A stretch of 64,000 nt of DNA from Pseudomonas asturiensis. Its GTDB lineage: Bacteria > Pseudomonadota > Gammaproteobacteria > Pseudomonadales > Pseudomonadaceae. The stretch is from contig NZ_FRDA01000018.1 of NCBI RefSeq assembly GCF_900143095.1, positions 59,982-123,981 on the forward strand, in the 5' to 3' direction. The translations under genes were made by a program, and so were the position numbers. Of the stretch, positions 42,344-51,304 are shown in pieces (positions within the stretch are counted from its first letter, which is position 1; each line of letters opens with the position of its first letter). The notes under the pieces are model-generated. The model had not been told where the DNA came from and made no database searches. It saw nothing but the letters and a program-made list of their open reading frames with translations.

Positions 42344-42814
42344 ATGCTTGACCTTAAAAACACTGCCGATCAGCAACGCGCCATGGAAGCCTTCTTCTTC
42401 GGCTATCAGGCGTTTACCGCCAAAGCCGACGAAATGCTCGACAAGCGTGGGTTCAGCCGTGTGCATCAACGCATCGTTTTCTTCATCGCGCGTTACCCAG
42501 GCCTGAGTGTCAAAGAGTTGCTGACGGCGCTGGGCGTCAGCAAGCAGGCGCTCAACGCGCCCTTGCGGCAACTGATCGCCATGGACCTGGTGCGCAGCAC
42601 CACCGGACAGACCGACAAGCGCAAACGGCTGCTGGAGCTGACCGAGGAAGGGATGAAGTTTGAGCACTCCCTGCGACGCGAGCAGGTGAAACTGCTGCAA
42701 CGGGTGTTTGCCGACGCAGGCCAGGCCGCTGTCGATGGCTGGATGGCTGTCAATGAAGCACTCGGCCTGACCCTGCAATCCAGCGCACGGCCGACCGGGT
42801 CTGACGTCGACTGA
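42344..42814 (+). CDS. MarR-family transcriptional regulator
   Basis: A 156-residue winged-helix MarR protein. The helix-turn-helix spans VKELLTALGVSKQALNAPLR (about 61-80), followed by the wing TTGQTDKRKRLLELTEEG. The dimerisation helices flank it. It probably represses itself and the divergent aminotransferase through the palindrome at 42293-42313. The inducer is unknown. The ATG at 42344 has a weak leader (GGATACGTCAAC). Confidence 0.9.
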   Translation: MLDLKNTADQQRAMEAFFFGYQAFTAKADEMLDKRGFSRVHQRIVFFIARYPGLSVKELLTALGVSKQALNAPLRQLIAMDLVRSTTGQTDKRKRLLELTEEGMKFEHSLRREQVKLLQRVFADAGQAAVDGWMAVNEALGLTLQSSARPTGSDVD

Positions 42815-42943
42815 TTGCGCAGCGTACCGCCCCATGCCAACTGTTCTGGCGTTTAGTTGGTTCGCTGTATCGTAAGGTGCTTCGACGATACGTTTAGGCT
42901 GAGCGCTCTTTGCCACCGCCTGCCTGTTCAAGGAAAGACCTGC

Positions 42944-44137
42944 ATGAACGAGACCCTCAAGCTGCCCTTGCGTCCATTGGCAGACTCGTCGCCCTCAGCC
43001 GTGGTTGCCGGCTTCATCGCCATGATGACCGGCTGCACCAGCTCGCTGGTGCTGATGTTTCAGGCCGGGCAGGCCGCCGGGCTGACCAACATGCAGATTT
43101 CGTCGTGGCTGTGGTCGTTGTTCATGGGCATGGCGGTATGCAGCATCGGTCTTTCGCTTCGCTATCGCGCGCCCATCACGGTTGCCTGGTCGACGCCAGG
43201 TGCTGCGCTGTTGATCACCAGCCTTGGCGGTGTGACCTACCCGCAAGCCATCGGCGCATTCATTACTTGCGCGATTCTGGTCACGCTGTGTGGCCTGACC
43301 GGCAGTTTCGAGCGGATGGTCAAACGTCTTCCGGCATCGCTGGCGGCGGCATTGCTGGCCGGGATTCTGTTCAAGATCGGCAGCGAGATTTTCATCGCTG
43401 TCCAGCATCGCACCAGTCTGGTGATGGGCATGTTTGTGACGTATCTGGTCATCAAACGCCTTTCGCCGCGCTACTCGGTTTTGGCAGCCTTGCTGGTCGG
43501 CGTGATGCTCTCGGGCATGCTTGGGCTATTGAATTTCAGTGGCCTGGCGCTGGAGGTGGCTGTGCCGGTCTGGACAACGCCTGAATTCTCGCTGGCGGCG
43601 ACCATCAGCATCAGCATCCCGTTATTCGTGGTGGCCATGACCTCGCAGAATATGCCGGGCGTTGCGGTATTGCGCGCCGACGGCTACCACACGCCCTCCT
43701 CGCCGCTGATTTCAGTGACGGGTATCGCGTCGCTGCTGACGGCCCCGTTCGGCGCTCACGGGGTTAACCTGGCCGCAATCAGCGCCGCGATCTGCACCGG
43801 CCCACATGCCCATGAAGACAAGGCCAAGCGTTACACGGCAGCCATCTGGTGCGGGATTTTCTACGGCATCGCCGGGATCTTTGGTGCAACCCTGGCCGCT
43901 CTGTTCAGCGCCTTTCCAAAAGAGCTGGTGCTGTCGATAGCGGCACTGGCGCTGTTCGGCTCGATCATCAACGGCCTGACCGTGGCGATGGCCGAACCCA
44001 AAGAGCGCGAAGCGGCATTGATCACTTTTATGGTCACCGCTTCGGGGCTGACGCTGTTTTCGATTGGCTCGGCCTTCTGGGGCATCGTGGCAGGTGTATT
44101 GACCCTGCTGATCCTCAGCCCGCGCAAGGCCGGATGA
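42944..44137 (+). CDS. BenE-family benzoate/H+ symporter-like transporter
   Basis: A 397-residue, twelve-helix permease of the BenE family. Recognisable parts are AVVAGFIAMMTGCTSSLVL at the N-terminus, APITVAWSTPGAALLITS in helix 3 and VAMTSQNMPGVAVLRADGY in the centre. Named for benzoate uptake, but no aromatic-catabolism genes are here, so the substrate is open. ATG 42944 is preceded by AAGGAAAG. It stands alone, 130 bases after the MarR gene on the same strand. Confidence 0.9.
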   Translation: MNETLKLPLRPLADSSPSAVVAGFIAMMTGCTSSLVLMFQAGQAAGLTNMQISSWLWSLFMGMAVCSIGLSLRYRAPITVAWSTPGAALLITSLGGVTYPQAIGAFITCAILVTLCGLTGSFERMVKRLPASLAAALLAGILFKIGSEIFIAVQHRTSLVMGMFVTYLVIKRLSPRYSVLAALLVGVMLSGMLGLLNFSGLALEVAVPVWTTPEFSLAATISISIPLFVVAMTSQNMPGVAVLRADGYHTPSSPLISVTGIASLLTAPFGAHGVNLAAISAAICTGPHAHEDKAKRYTAAIWCGIFYGIAGIFGATLAALFSAFPKELVLSIAALALFGSIINGLTVAMAEPKEREAALITFMVTASGLTLFSIGSAFWGIVAGVLTLLILSPRKAG

Positions 44138-44156
44138 TCACAGCGCAGCGGGCCTG

Positions 44157-46127
44157 TCAAAGCCGGAAATGCCCGACCATGCCCTTGAGCTCGTTGCCCA
44201 GTGACGCCAGTTCGATACTCGAGGCCGTGTTGCCCTGCATCGCCAGCGCGGACTGATCGGCGCTGGCGCGAATGCTGGTCACGCTGCGATTGATTTCCTC
44301 GGCCACCGAGCTTTGCTGCTCGGCAGCGGCCGCAATCTGCTGGTTCATCTGCTGAATCATCGACACCGCCTCGGCAATACTGCCCAACGCATGCTCAGTT
44401 TGTAGCGCATCGTTAACAGCCAGCTTCACCAGTTCGCCGCTGCTCTGGATCTGCAGGACAGATGATTGCGCGCCGTTGCGCAGGCGGGTCACCAGCGTTT
44501 CGATTTCCTCTGTGGACTGCTGAGTGCGTTTGGCCAAGGCACGCACCTCATCGGCCACCACCGCAAACCCACGGCCCTGCTCGCCAGCTCGGGCAGCTTC
44601 GATGGCTGCGTTGAGCGCCAACAGGTTAGTCTGTTCGGCAACACTTTTGATCACGCCCAGCACCTGGCCGATGTTCTGGATTTCAGCGCTCAGGCTCTCA
44701 ATGCTTTGACTGGCGGACGCCGAAGAGCTGGCCAGTTGCTCGATGCGCTGCAGGCTCTGGCGCACGATGGTCTGTCCGCTGCCGACCTTGGCGTCAGCCG
44801 TTTGCGCCGCCAGCGCGGCTTCTTCGGCATTACGCGCCACGTCATGGACGGTGGCAGTCATCTGGTTCATGGCCGTTGCCACCTGCTCGGTCTCTTCCTT
44901 CTGGCTGTTGACCTCAAGATTGGTCTGCTCAGTGACCGCCGACAATGAATGCGCCGAACTGGACAGCAACTCGATTCCCGATTGCAACCCGCTGACAATA
45001 CTGCTCAAACCCGCGCCCATCTGCTGCATCGCGCTCATCAATTGGCCGATTTCATCGCGCCGGGTAACCGGCTCGCTGCTGCGCAGGTCCCCGGCAGCGA
45101 TACGCTGCGCAAAGCCGATCACCGTGCGCAACGGTGCGACGATCAGCCGGGTGATCAACCACGAGGCAAGCAACCCCACCAGCAACGCAACCACAGAGAA
45201 ACCAATAATTTGCAGCGTGCTGTCGGCAATCTGGGTCTGCATGGATTGATCTTCGGCGGTATAGACCTGCTGCACCAGATCCGTTACCTGCCGTGCATTG
45301 GCGGCCAATTGACCTGAAATCTCGGCCTCTGTGGCCAGCAGACCGGTGTATTCACGAAGTTTTTCGGTGAAGTTGACGATGTGTGTGCTGACTTCACCCA
45401 GCACCGTCAGGTAGCCGTCGTCCTTGATCAGACCTTTTAGCTCCTCGGCCAGCGCACTGGCCTGATCAGCCTGCTCGATCGTGCCGGTTTTTGCGGCATC
45501 ACCCGACGCGGTGCGACGGCTCTTGTCCAGCCGGACTCTGGCCTCGTCCATAGCCTGCAACATCAGACGAGCCACCTGACTGACCTTGTTAGCCTGCTCG
45601 ATGAACTCCGCGCCTTGCTGCCCTTGGGAATCTTTGAGCGTCCAGGTGCCATCATCGGCAAGACCGGCCTGCAACACATCAAGATTATTGGCCACGCTAG
45701 ACACGGACCAGTTGGCCATTTCCAGGGCCAGGTCCTTGCTCTGACTGATGTCCACAAACTGATCGAAAGATTTGCGGTATGCCGCCAGCGCCTGCTGCAC
45801 TTGCCCCATCATCGCTTCGCTGGACGGCGACCGGGCCTTGACGGCCTCGGCCAGTGCGCTCAATTCCTCGACACCGACATGCAGCTGCTCGACCGTTTTG
45901 GGATTGCTGTGCAAGGCATAGTCCTGTTCGAGCAAGCGCACCTTGAGCAAGCCGTTGTTGAGCGACGACATCTGCTTGAGATCGTCGAAACGCAGCCCGA
46001 CATTCTTGAGCGACCATACGCCGATGGCCGCGACCCAAGCCGTCAACAGCAATACCAGGAAGAAACCCAGGCCCAGTTTTTTCGCCATGCCCAAATGGGC
46101 AAATCTGCGTTGCGCAGCCGAAATCAT
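44157..46127 (-). CDS. Methyl-accepting chemotaxis protein, large periplasmic sensor
   Basis: A 656-residue chemoreceptor. TM1 is LGLGFFLVLLLTAWVAAIGVW, then a periplasmic domain of about 270 residues, TM2 (IGFSVVALLVGLLASWLI), HAMP, and a signalling hairpin with tip SVAEQTNLLALNAAIEAARA. The size and helical nature of the sensor fit the HBM type (as in McpS, which binds organic acids), but the ligand is unknown. There is no CheR-binding pentapeptide (it ends VGHFRL). ATG 46127 with AGGGG upstream is chosen; an ATG at 46088 is an alternative and 46193 is unlikely. Confidence 0.92.
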   Translation of the reverse strand: MISAAQRRFAHLGMAKKLGLGFFLVLLLTAWVAAIGVWSLKNVGLRFDDLKQMSSLNNGLLKVRLLEQDYALHSNPKTVEQLHVGVEELSALAEAVKARSPSSEAMMGQVQQALAAYRKSFDQFVDISQSKDLALEMANWSVSSVANNLDVLQAGLADDGTWTLKDSQGQQGAEFIEQANKVSQVARLMLQAMDEARVRLDKSRRTASGDAAKTGTIEQADQASALAEELKGLIKDDGYLTVLGEVSTHIVNFTEKLREYTGLLATEAEISGQLAANARQVTDLVQQVYTAEDQSMQTQIADSTLQIIGFSVVALLVGLLASWLITRLIVAPLRTVIGFAQRIAAGDLRSSEPVTRRDEIGQLMSAMQQMGAGLSSIVSGLQSGIELLSSSAHSLSAVTEQTNLEVNSQKEETEQVATAMNQMTATVHDVARNAEEAALAAQTADAKVGSGQTIVRQSLQRIEQLASSSASASQSIESLSAEIQNIGQVLGVIKSVAEQTNLLALNAAIEAARAGEQGRGFAVVADEVRALAKRTQQSTEEIETLVTRLRNGAQSSVLQIQSSGELVKLAVNDALQTEHALGSIAEAVSMIQQMNQQIAAAAEQQSSVAEEINRSVTSIRASADQSALAMQGNTASSIELASLGNELKGMVGHFRL

Positions 46128-46304
46128 AGCACTCGACCCCTGATCGAAGAGGCAAGGCATCGTTGCCTCGCGTGGCCTACATGACTGGATCATTAACAGT
46201 CGTGCAGATTCTCAACGGGTGGAGCCGGGCACAAGTCTTTGACGTCGAAATAATGGCAAAGAGCTATGCGGGGGTCGCTTTCAGAATGGTCGGACGATAA
46301 CGCC

Positions 46305-47240
46305 TCAATCGCGGGCGGCCGGGGCGACCAGCAGCGTGCCCGCATCGGCGTCGAGAACGGCCTGGGTTCCGAGTGGAACCGCCTGATTGACGTCGCCATG
46401 ACCCACCGGCAACCCGCCAAGCACGGGAATACCCAAATGACCAAGGCGCTCTGCCAGGACATGAGCAGGGCTGATGGTTCCACCCGTATTGGCAGCCGGG
46501 CTGAACTCGCCCAGTGCGATGCCTGCCAGACGGTCAAGAATCCCGCAGTTGCCCAGATGCGTGAGCATGCGGTCTACCCGATACGCGGCCTCACCCACCT
46601 CTTCGAGCAATAGAATTGCGCCGGTGAGGTCGGGCATGAAAGGCGTACCGAGCGACGTGCTGAGGATGCAGAGATTGCCGCCCAGCAAAACACCCTGCGC
46701 GGTTCCGCGGGTTCGCACACTGGCCGTTGGCGCAGCAGCGTCTGACGTGAGCAGAACAGGCTCGGTACTCATCAATACATGACGCATGCCGCTGGCGAAA
46801 AGGCCGCCGCGCTCCAGTTGGGTGGCAACCGGGCCATGAATACTCGCCACGCGTGCGTGAGTCCAAAGCGCGCCGTGCAAGGCGGTGATGTCGGAAAAGC
46901 CGGTGACCAGCTTCGGATCGCGGCGAACGGCGTCCATGTCGACCTGCTGAACGATCCGCTGCATGCCATAGCCGCCCCGGCTGCATATCACGGCCCGGAT
47001 TTCAGGATCGGCCAGCGCAGCATTGAGGTCGGCAAGGCGCTCTTCGTCCGTACCTGAATAGAAAGAATGCTTACCCAGTGCATGGGGATAGACCTGCGGT
47101 CGCAGGCCCCAGCTTTTGAGGACTTCGACAGCCGATTCGATCTTGCGCGGATCCACAGGCCCGGCAGGCGATACCAAGGCGACGGCGTCGCCCGTACGCA
47201 GAACCTGAGGGTGAAGGGTGTTCGAATTCGTGGATAACAT
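46305..47240 (-). CDS. LD-carboxypeptidase (muramoyltetrapeptide carboxypeptidase)
   Basis: A 311-residue S66-family serine peptidase that trims D-Ala from recycled murein tetrapeptides in the cytoplasm. The nucleophile Ser is in LVTGFSDITALH (about 115), with ICSRGGYGMQR before it; the Glu is in ILLLEEVGEAAYRVDRML and the His in PVGHGDVNQAVPLG. Length and motif order match LdcA. It has no signal peptide, as expected. The ATG is at 47240. It lies downstream of nothing obvious and is divergent from the oxidoreductase. Confidence 0.9.
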   Translation of the reverse strand: MLSTNSNTLHPQVLRTGDAVALVSPAGPVDPRKIESAVEVLKSWGLRPQVYPHALGKHSFYSGTDEERLADLNAALADPEIRAVICSRGGYGMQRIVQQVDMDAVRRDPKLVTGFSDITALHGALWTHARVASIHGPVATQLERGGLFASGMRHVLMSTEPVLLTSDAAAPTASVRTRGTAQGVLLGGNLCILSTSLGTPFMPDLTGAILLLEEVGEAAYRVDRMLTHLGNCGILDRLAGIALGEFSPAANTGGTISPAHVLAERLGHLGIPVLGGLPVGHGDVNQAVPLGTQAVLDADAGTLLVAPAARD

Positions 47241-47466
47241 GCCCGTGATCCGTACTTCAATGAACGGCCAATGTAGAGCACTGAGCGGGACGACTCAAGG
47301 CGCACAGTTCCTCTGCACAAAGGTGACGTATATCAATTTGAACGCAGCCGCCCGACCGGACTCCTATCAAGCATATGGATCAGACGGCATTCGCCCAACG
47401 ATCGCCGCTTGCCTCGGCTACTGTCCGAGGCTTGAATCACTTTTTGACTTTTCAGGAGACCCTGCC

Positions 47467-48477
47467 ATGACTGACCAGACCAATCGCCAGTTCCTGCTCG
47501 CCAAACGCCCTTCCGGGGCTGTACGCCGTGATGATTTCACTTATCAGGAAGTGCCCGTCCCGGCCTTGGCAGAGGGTCAGATTCTGCTCAGAAACAAGTA
47601 CCTGTCGCTGGACCCGGCCATGCGCGGCTGGATGAATGAAGGCAAGTCCTACATCCCGCCTGTGCAGCTTGGAGAAGTGATGCGCGCGTTGGGCGTGGGT
47701 GAAGTCATCGAATCGAAGAACCCGAAATTCGCCAAGGGTGATCACGTACAAGGCGCCATCGGTGTTCAGGATTACTTCGTCGGCGAGCCCAAGGGGTTCT
47801 ACAAAGTCGACACCAGCCTCGCACCGCTGCCGCTGTATCTTTCGGCACTGGGCATGACGGGCATGACGGCGTATTTCGCGCTGCTGGATGTTGGCCTGCC
47901 AAAAAGCGGCGACACCGTGGTGATTTCCGGCGCAGCCGGTGCCGTGGGCAGCATTGCCGGGCAAATCGCCAAGCTTAAAGGGTGCCGCGTAGTCGGGATC
48001 GCCGGCGGCAAGGAAAAATGCAGCCTGCTGACTGAAGAGCTCGGTTTCGATGCGGCCATCGACTACAAGGCCGAGAACGACATTCACAAGGCATTGAAGC
48101 GCGAATGCCCGGATGGCGTGAATGTGTATTTCGATAACGTGGGCGGCGACATTCTGGACGCCGTGCTCAGCCAACTGGCCGTGGGCGCTCGGGTGGTGAT
48201 TTGCGGTGCCATCAGTCAGTACAACAGCACCACCGCCGTCAAAGGGCCGGCCAACTACCTGTCACTGCTGGTGAACCGTGCGCGGATGGAAGGCTTCGTG
48301 GTTCTGGACCATGCTGCTCGCTTTGGCGAGGCCGGCAAGGAACTGGCAAGCTGGGTCAAGGAAGGCAAGATCAAGAGCAAGGAACACATCGTGGAAGGCC
48401 TTGAGACCTTCCCTGAAACCCTGCTCAAACTGTTCAGCGGCGAGAACTTCGGCAAATTGATGCTGAAAGTGGATTGA
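47467..48477 (+). CDS. NADP-dependent MDR oxidoreductase (zinc-independent)
   Basis: A 336-residue medium-chain reductase of the prostaglandin reductase/CurA type. The dinucleotide loop is VVISGAAGAVGSIAGQIAKL, followed by the NADPH-binding VVGIAGGKEKC. Other marks are YLSLDPAMRGWM and VNVYFDNVGGDILDAVL. No zinc-binding cysteines are present. It reduces alpha,beta-unsaturated carbonyls in this family; the substrate here is unknown. ATG 47467 (CAGGAGACCCTGCC upstream) is chosen over a long upstream extension from 47218. Confidence 0.92.
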   Translation: MTDQTNRQFLLAKRPSGAVRRDDFTYQEVPVPALAEGQILLRNKYLSLDPAMRGWMNEGKSYIPPVQLGEVMRALGVGEVIESKNPKFAKGDHVQGAIGVQDYFVGEPKGFYKVDTSLAPLPLYLSALGMTGMTAYFALLDVGLPKSGDTVVISGAAGAVGSIAGQIAKLKGCRVVGIAGGKEKCSLLTEELGFDAAIDYKAENDIHKALKRECPDGVNVYFDNVGGDILDAVLSQLAVGARVVICGAISQYNSTTAVKGPANYLSLLVNRARMEGFVVLDHAARFGEAGKELASWVKEGKIKSKEHIVEGLETFPETLLKLFSGENFGKLMLKVD

Positions 48478-48615
48478 AGTCACACCGACCGGATGATCAT
48501 GCCAACGCGCTGCGTTGGCGTGACGCCCGTGCCGCTGAGCGTCTTGGCTGCATTCCCCACTCCCCTCCTTTCGTCAGCAGGCTCGCGCCTGCTGACTGTC
48601 AGTCAGGACAGCCAA

Positions 48616-49314
48616 TTACGCCAGCTCGGCAACCACCGCCGCCAGCGCCTTGGCAGGATCAGCCGCCTGGCTGATCGGGCGGCCAATGACGAGGTAGTCC
48701 GAACCTGCGTCCAGCGCCTGACGCGGGGTCAGGATGCGACGTTGATCGTCCTGCGCGCTGCCAGCAGGACGAATGCCTGGGGTGACCAGTTGCAATGACG
48801 GGTGAGCGCTCTTCAAAGCTTGTGCTTCAAGCGCCGAACACACCAGACCGTCCATACCTGCCTTTTGCGCCAGTGCCGCGAGACGCAGCACCTGCACCTG
48901 CGGATCGATATCCAGACCGATACCTGCCAGATCCTCCCGCTCCATGCTGGTCAGCACCGTTACGCCGATCAACAACGGCTGCGGACCAGTGCGCTGATCA
49001 AGCACTTCGCGGCAGGCCGCCATCATGCGCAGGCCGCCCGAGCAGTGAACGTTGACCATCCACACCCCCATCTCTGCGGCAGCCTTCACTGCCATGGCGG
49101 TGGTGTTGGGAATGTCGTGGAATTTGAGGTCCAGAAACACTTCAAAACCCTTGTCTCGCAGGGTTTCGACGATATCCGATGCGCAGCTGGTGAACAGTTC
49201 CTTGCCGACCTTGACCCGGCACAGCGTGGGATCGAGCTGATCAGCCAGGCGCAGTGCGGCCTCACGGGTCGGGAAATCCAGGGCGACGATGACAGGAGTC
49301 TGGCAGGCGGACAT
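48616..49314 (-). CDS. pyrF: Orotidine-5'-phosphate decarboxylase
   Basis: A 232-residue PyrF, which makes UMP from OMP in pyrimidine synthesis. The catalytic K/D array is VFLDLKFHDIPNT (about 60), with CRVKVGKELF before it and the C-terminal phosphate-binding VIGRPISQA. ATG 49314 begins MSACQTPVIVALDFP, the normal start; the longer frame is unlikely. It is divergent from eat across 274 bases and convergent with the oxidoreductase. Confidence 0.97.
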   Translation of the reverse strand: MSACQTPVIVALDFPTREAALRLADQLDPTLCRVKVGKELFTSCASDIVETLRDKGFEVFLDLKFHDIPNTTAMAVKAAAEMGVWMVNVHCSGGLRMMAACREVLDQRTGPQPLLIGVTVLTSMEREDLAGIGLDIDPQVQVLRLAALAQKAGMDGLVCSALEAQALKSAHPSLQLVTPGIRPAGSAQDDQRRILTPRQALDAGSDYLVIGRPISQAADPAKALAAVVAELA

Positions 49315-49462
49315 GAGCGGGTTCTCAGGTAAGTCGAAATCGGCGCGCATTGTAGCCGAACCCGTGGACGGACGGGACCCGTAGGTCGGTATTTACCGTA
49401 CACCCTCCTCTGCACTTGCAGCGAACACGGCCATGCCTGCGCGCACCAAAGCCGCACATCCA

Positions 49463-49478
49463 AGTGAATCGATTCACT
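49463..49478. promoter_or_regulatory. 16-bp perfect palindrome upstream of eat
   Basis: AGTGAATCGATTCACT is a perfect palindrome centred about 70 bases upstream of the -12 element of the sigma-54-type promoter at 49532-49547. This is a typical place for an enhancer-binding-protein site. It is also inside the pyrF upstream region. Confidence 0.6.
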
Positions 49479-49531
49479 CATGCGTTCTGCAAACGACCTC
49501 TTTTGAAGCAATACGACGGTTCGTCGTGCAC

Positions 49532-49547
49532 TGGCACGGGGTCTGCA
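49532..49547 (+). promoter_or_regulatory. Sigma-54 (RpoN) promoter of eat
   Basis: TGGCACGGGGTCTGCA: the -24 GG and -12 GC are separated by exactly 10 bases, and the -24 block TGGCAC is full consensus. It ends 41 bases before ATG 49589. In P. aeruginosa ethanolamine catabolism is controlled by a sigma-54 activator (EatR), which supports the call. Confidence 0.7.
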
Positions 49548-49588
49548 ACAAGATATTTCGACAGTTTTTGAACCTCAGGGAGATAACA

Positions 49589-50953
49589 ATGAGTACTCAA
49601 CTCAAGCCAACGCTAGGCACGCTGCACTTATGGGGGATTGCCGTCGGGCTGGTGATTTCCGGCGAATACTTCGGCTGGAGCTACGGCTGGGGCGTCGCCG
49701 GCACCTTGGGGTTTCTGGTAACAGCGCTGATGGTCGCGACGATGTACACCTGCTTCATCTTCAGCTTCACTGAGCTGACCACCGCCATTCCCCACGCTGG
49801 CGGTCCGTTTGCCTACAGCCGTCGTGCCTTCGGAGAAAAAGGTGGCCTGGTCGCTGGCATGGCCACGCTGATCGAGTTCGTGTTCGCGCCACCGGCCATC
49901 GCGCTGGCGATCGGCGCATACCTGAATGTGCAGTTTCCAACGCTCGACCCAAAACACGCTGCAGTCGGTGCCTACATCGTGTTCATGGCCCTCAACATCA
50001 TGGGCGTGAAGCTGGCGGCGACCTTTGAACTGGTGGTGTGCATTCTGGCCGTTGCCGAACTGCTGGTGTTCATGGGCGTGGTCGCGCCGGCCTTCAGCTT
50101 CAGCAATTTCGCCCTCAATGGCTGGGCAGGCTCACAGACGTTCGGCCCTGAAGCCATCGCGGGCATGTTCGCAGCGATCCCGTTCGCCATCTGGTTCTTC
50201 CTGGCGATCGAAGGCGCAGCCATGGCGGCCGAGGAAGCTAAAGATCCGAAGCGTACCATTCCCAAAGCCTACATCAGCGGTATCCTGACCCTGGTGATAC
50301 TGGCGCTGGGTGTGATGCTTTTTGCCGGCGGCGTGGGCGACTGGCGTACCCTGTCCAATATCAATGACCCGCTGCCGCAGGCGATGAAAGCCGTAGTCGG
50401 TGACAGTTCCGGCTGGCTGCATATGCTGGTGTGGATCGGCCTGTTCGGCCTGGTCGCCAGCTTTCACGGGATCATCCTGGGCTACTCGCGCCAGTTCTTC
50501 GCCCTGGCACGCGCCGGGTACCTGCCGGCTTCGCTGGCCAAACTGTCTCGCTTTCAGACCCCTCACCGGGCAATCATTGCAGGCGGCCTGATCGGCATTG
50601 CAGCCATTTACAGCGATGGGCTGATCAACCTGAGCGGCATGACGCTGACCGCGGCGATGATCACCATGGCGGTCTTCGGCGCCATCGTGATGTACATCAT
50701 GAGCATGCTCAGCCTCTTCAAGCTGCGCAAGACCGAGCCGCTGCTGGAGCGCTCGTTCCGTGCCCCCGGCTATCCGATCGTGCCCGGCATTGCCCTGGCA
50801 CTCGCGGTGGTATGCCTGATTGCAATGGCCTGGTTCAACATGCTGATCGGCCTGATCTTTCTGGGGCTGATGGCAATCGGTTTCATCTACTTCAGCCTGA
50901 CCGCCAAATCCCGTGCCGATGCGCCTGCCGACGCCATGCTGACCGGCCACTGA
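49589..50953 (+). CDS. eat: Ethanolamine permease (APC family)
   Basis: A 454-residue, twelve-helix APC transporter. The start LGTLHLWGIAVGLVISGEYFG, the helix-2/3 segment TELTTAIPHAGGPFAYSRRA and FFLAIEGAAMAAEEAKDPKR are characteristic of the ethanolamine permease Eat. It probably imports ethanolamine with protons. ATG 49589 follows CAGGGAGATAACA. The leader resembles a CA-type Hfq/Crc site (GATAACAA, 7 of 8 bases). eutB and eutC are not adjacent here, unlike the linked arrangement in P. aeruginosa. Confidence 0.92.
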   Translation: MSTQLKPTLGTLHLWGIAVGLVISGEYFGWSYGWGVAGTLGFLVTALMVATMYTCFIFSFTELTTAIPHAGGPFAYSRRAFGEKGGLVAGMATLIEFVFAPPAIALAIGAYLNVQFPTLDPKHAAVGAYIVFMALNIMGVKLAATFELVVCILAVAELLVFMGVVAPAFSFSNFALNGWAGSQTFGPEAIAGMFAAIPFAIWFFLAIEGAAMAAEEAKDPKRTIPKAYISGILTLVILALGVMLFAGGVGDWRTLSNINDPLPQAMKAVVGDSSGWLHMLVWIGLFGLVASFHGIILGYSRQFFALARAGYLPASLAKLSRFQTPHRAIIAGGLIGIAAIYSDGLINLSGMTLTAAMITMAVFGAIVMYIMSMLSLFKLRKTEPLLERSFRAPGYPIVPGIALALAVVCLIAMAWFNMLIGLIFLGLMAIGFIYFSLTAKSRADAPADAMLTGH

Positions 50954-50977
50954 CACCATCCCTGCGCGTAACCTTGC

Positions 50978-51006
50978 GGCCGCACGCGATTTGATCGCGC
51001 GCGGCC
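50978..51006 (+). terminator. Hairpin after eat
   Basis: 13-bp arms (50978-50990 and 50994-51006) pair at 12 positions around a 3-base loop, 25 bases after the eat stop. There is no U-tract, so its strength is uncertain. Confidence 0.5.
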
Positions 51007-51079
51007 TCTGCATGACGCTTACACTTGAACCATTGAGCAGCCTCAGCGCTCAAACCGGTATCACAAGAAGGAGAGCGTT

Positions 51080-51247
51080 ATGCCCTGGTATGCCTGGTTA
51101 ATCCTGTTGGTCGCAATCGGCTCGATCGTAGGTGGCCTGATGATGCTGCGCGACACAGCAAAGAAGGTGCCTTTGACCGAAGAACAACTCAAGCGCGTCC
51201 ATGAGCGCAATGCTGAAATGGATGCCAAGGAAGCCAAGGACCGCTGA
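51080..51247 (+). CDS. DUF2897-like small membrane protein (55 aa)
   Basis: ATG 51080 to TGA 51247 encodes 55 residues: one membrane helix (WYAWLILLVAIGSIVGGLMML) followed by a charged helical tail (EEQLKRVHERNAEMDAKEAK). It resembles the DUF2897 family of small gammaproteobacterial membrane proteins of unknown role. A strong AAGGAGAGCG leader supports it. A perfect hairpin follows (51256-51282). It is monocistronic, 126 bases after eat. Confidence 0.8.
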   Translation: MPWYAWLILLVAIGSIVGGLMMLRDTAKKVPLTEEQLKRVHERNAEMDAKEAKDR

Positions 51248-51255
51248 AGTTGCCA

Positions 51256-51282
51256 GGATGACAGGCCGTGTACCTGTCATCC
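51256..51282. terminator. Hairpin between convergent DUF2897-like and binding-protein genes
   Basis: A perfect 10-bp stem (GGATGACAGG/CCTGTCATCC) with a 7-base loop. There is no long U-tract on either side. Confidence 0.6.
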
Positions 51283-51304
51283 GCCCCTCTCTGCACACGC
51301 CGCG

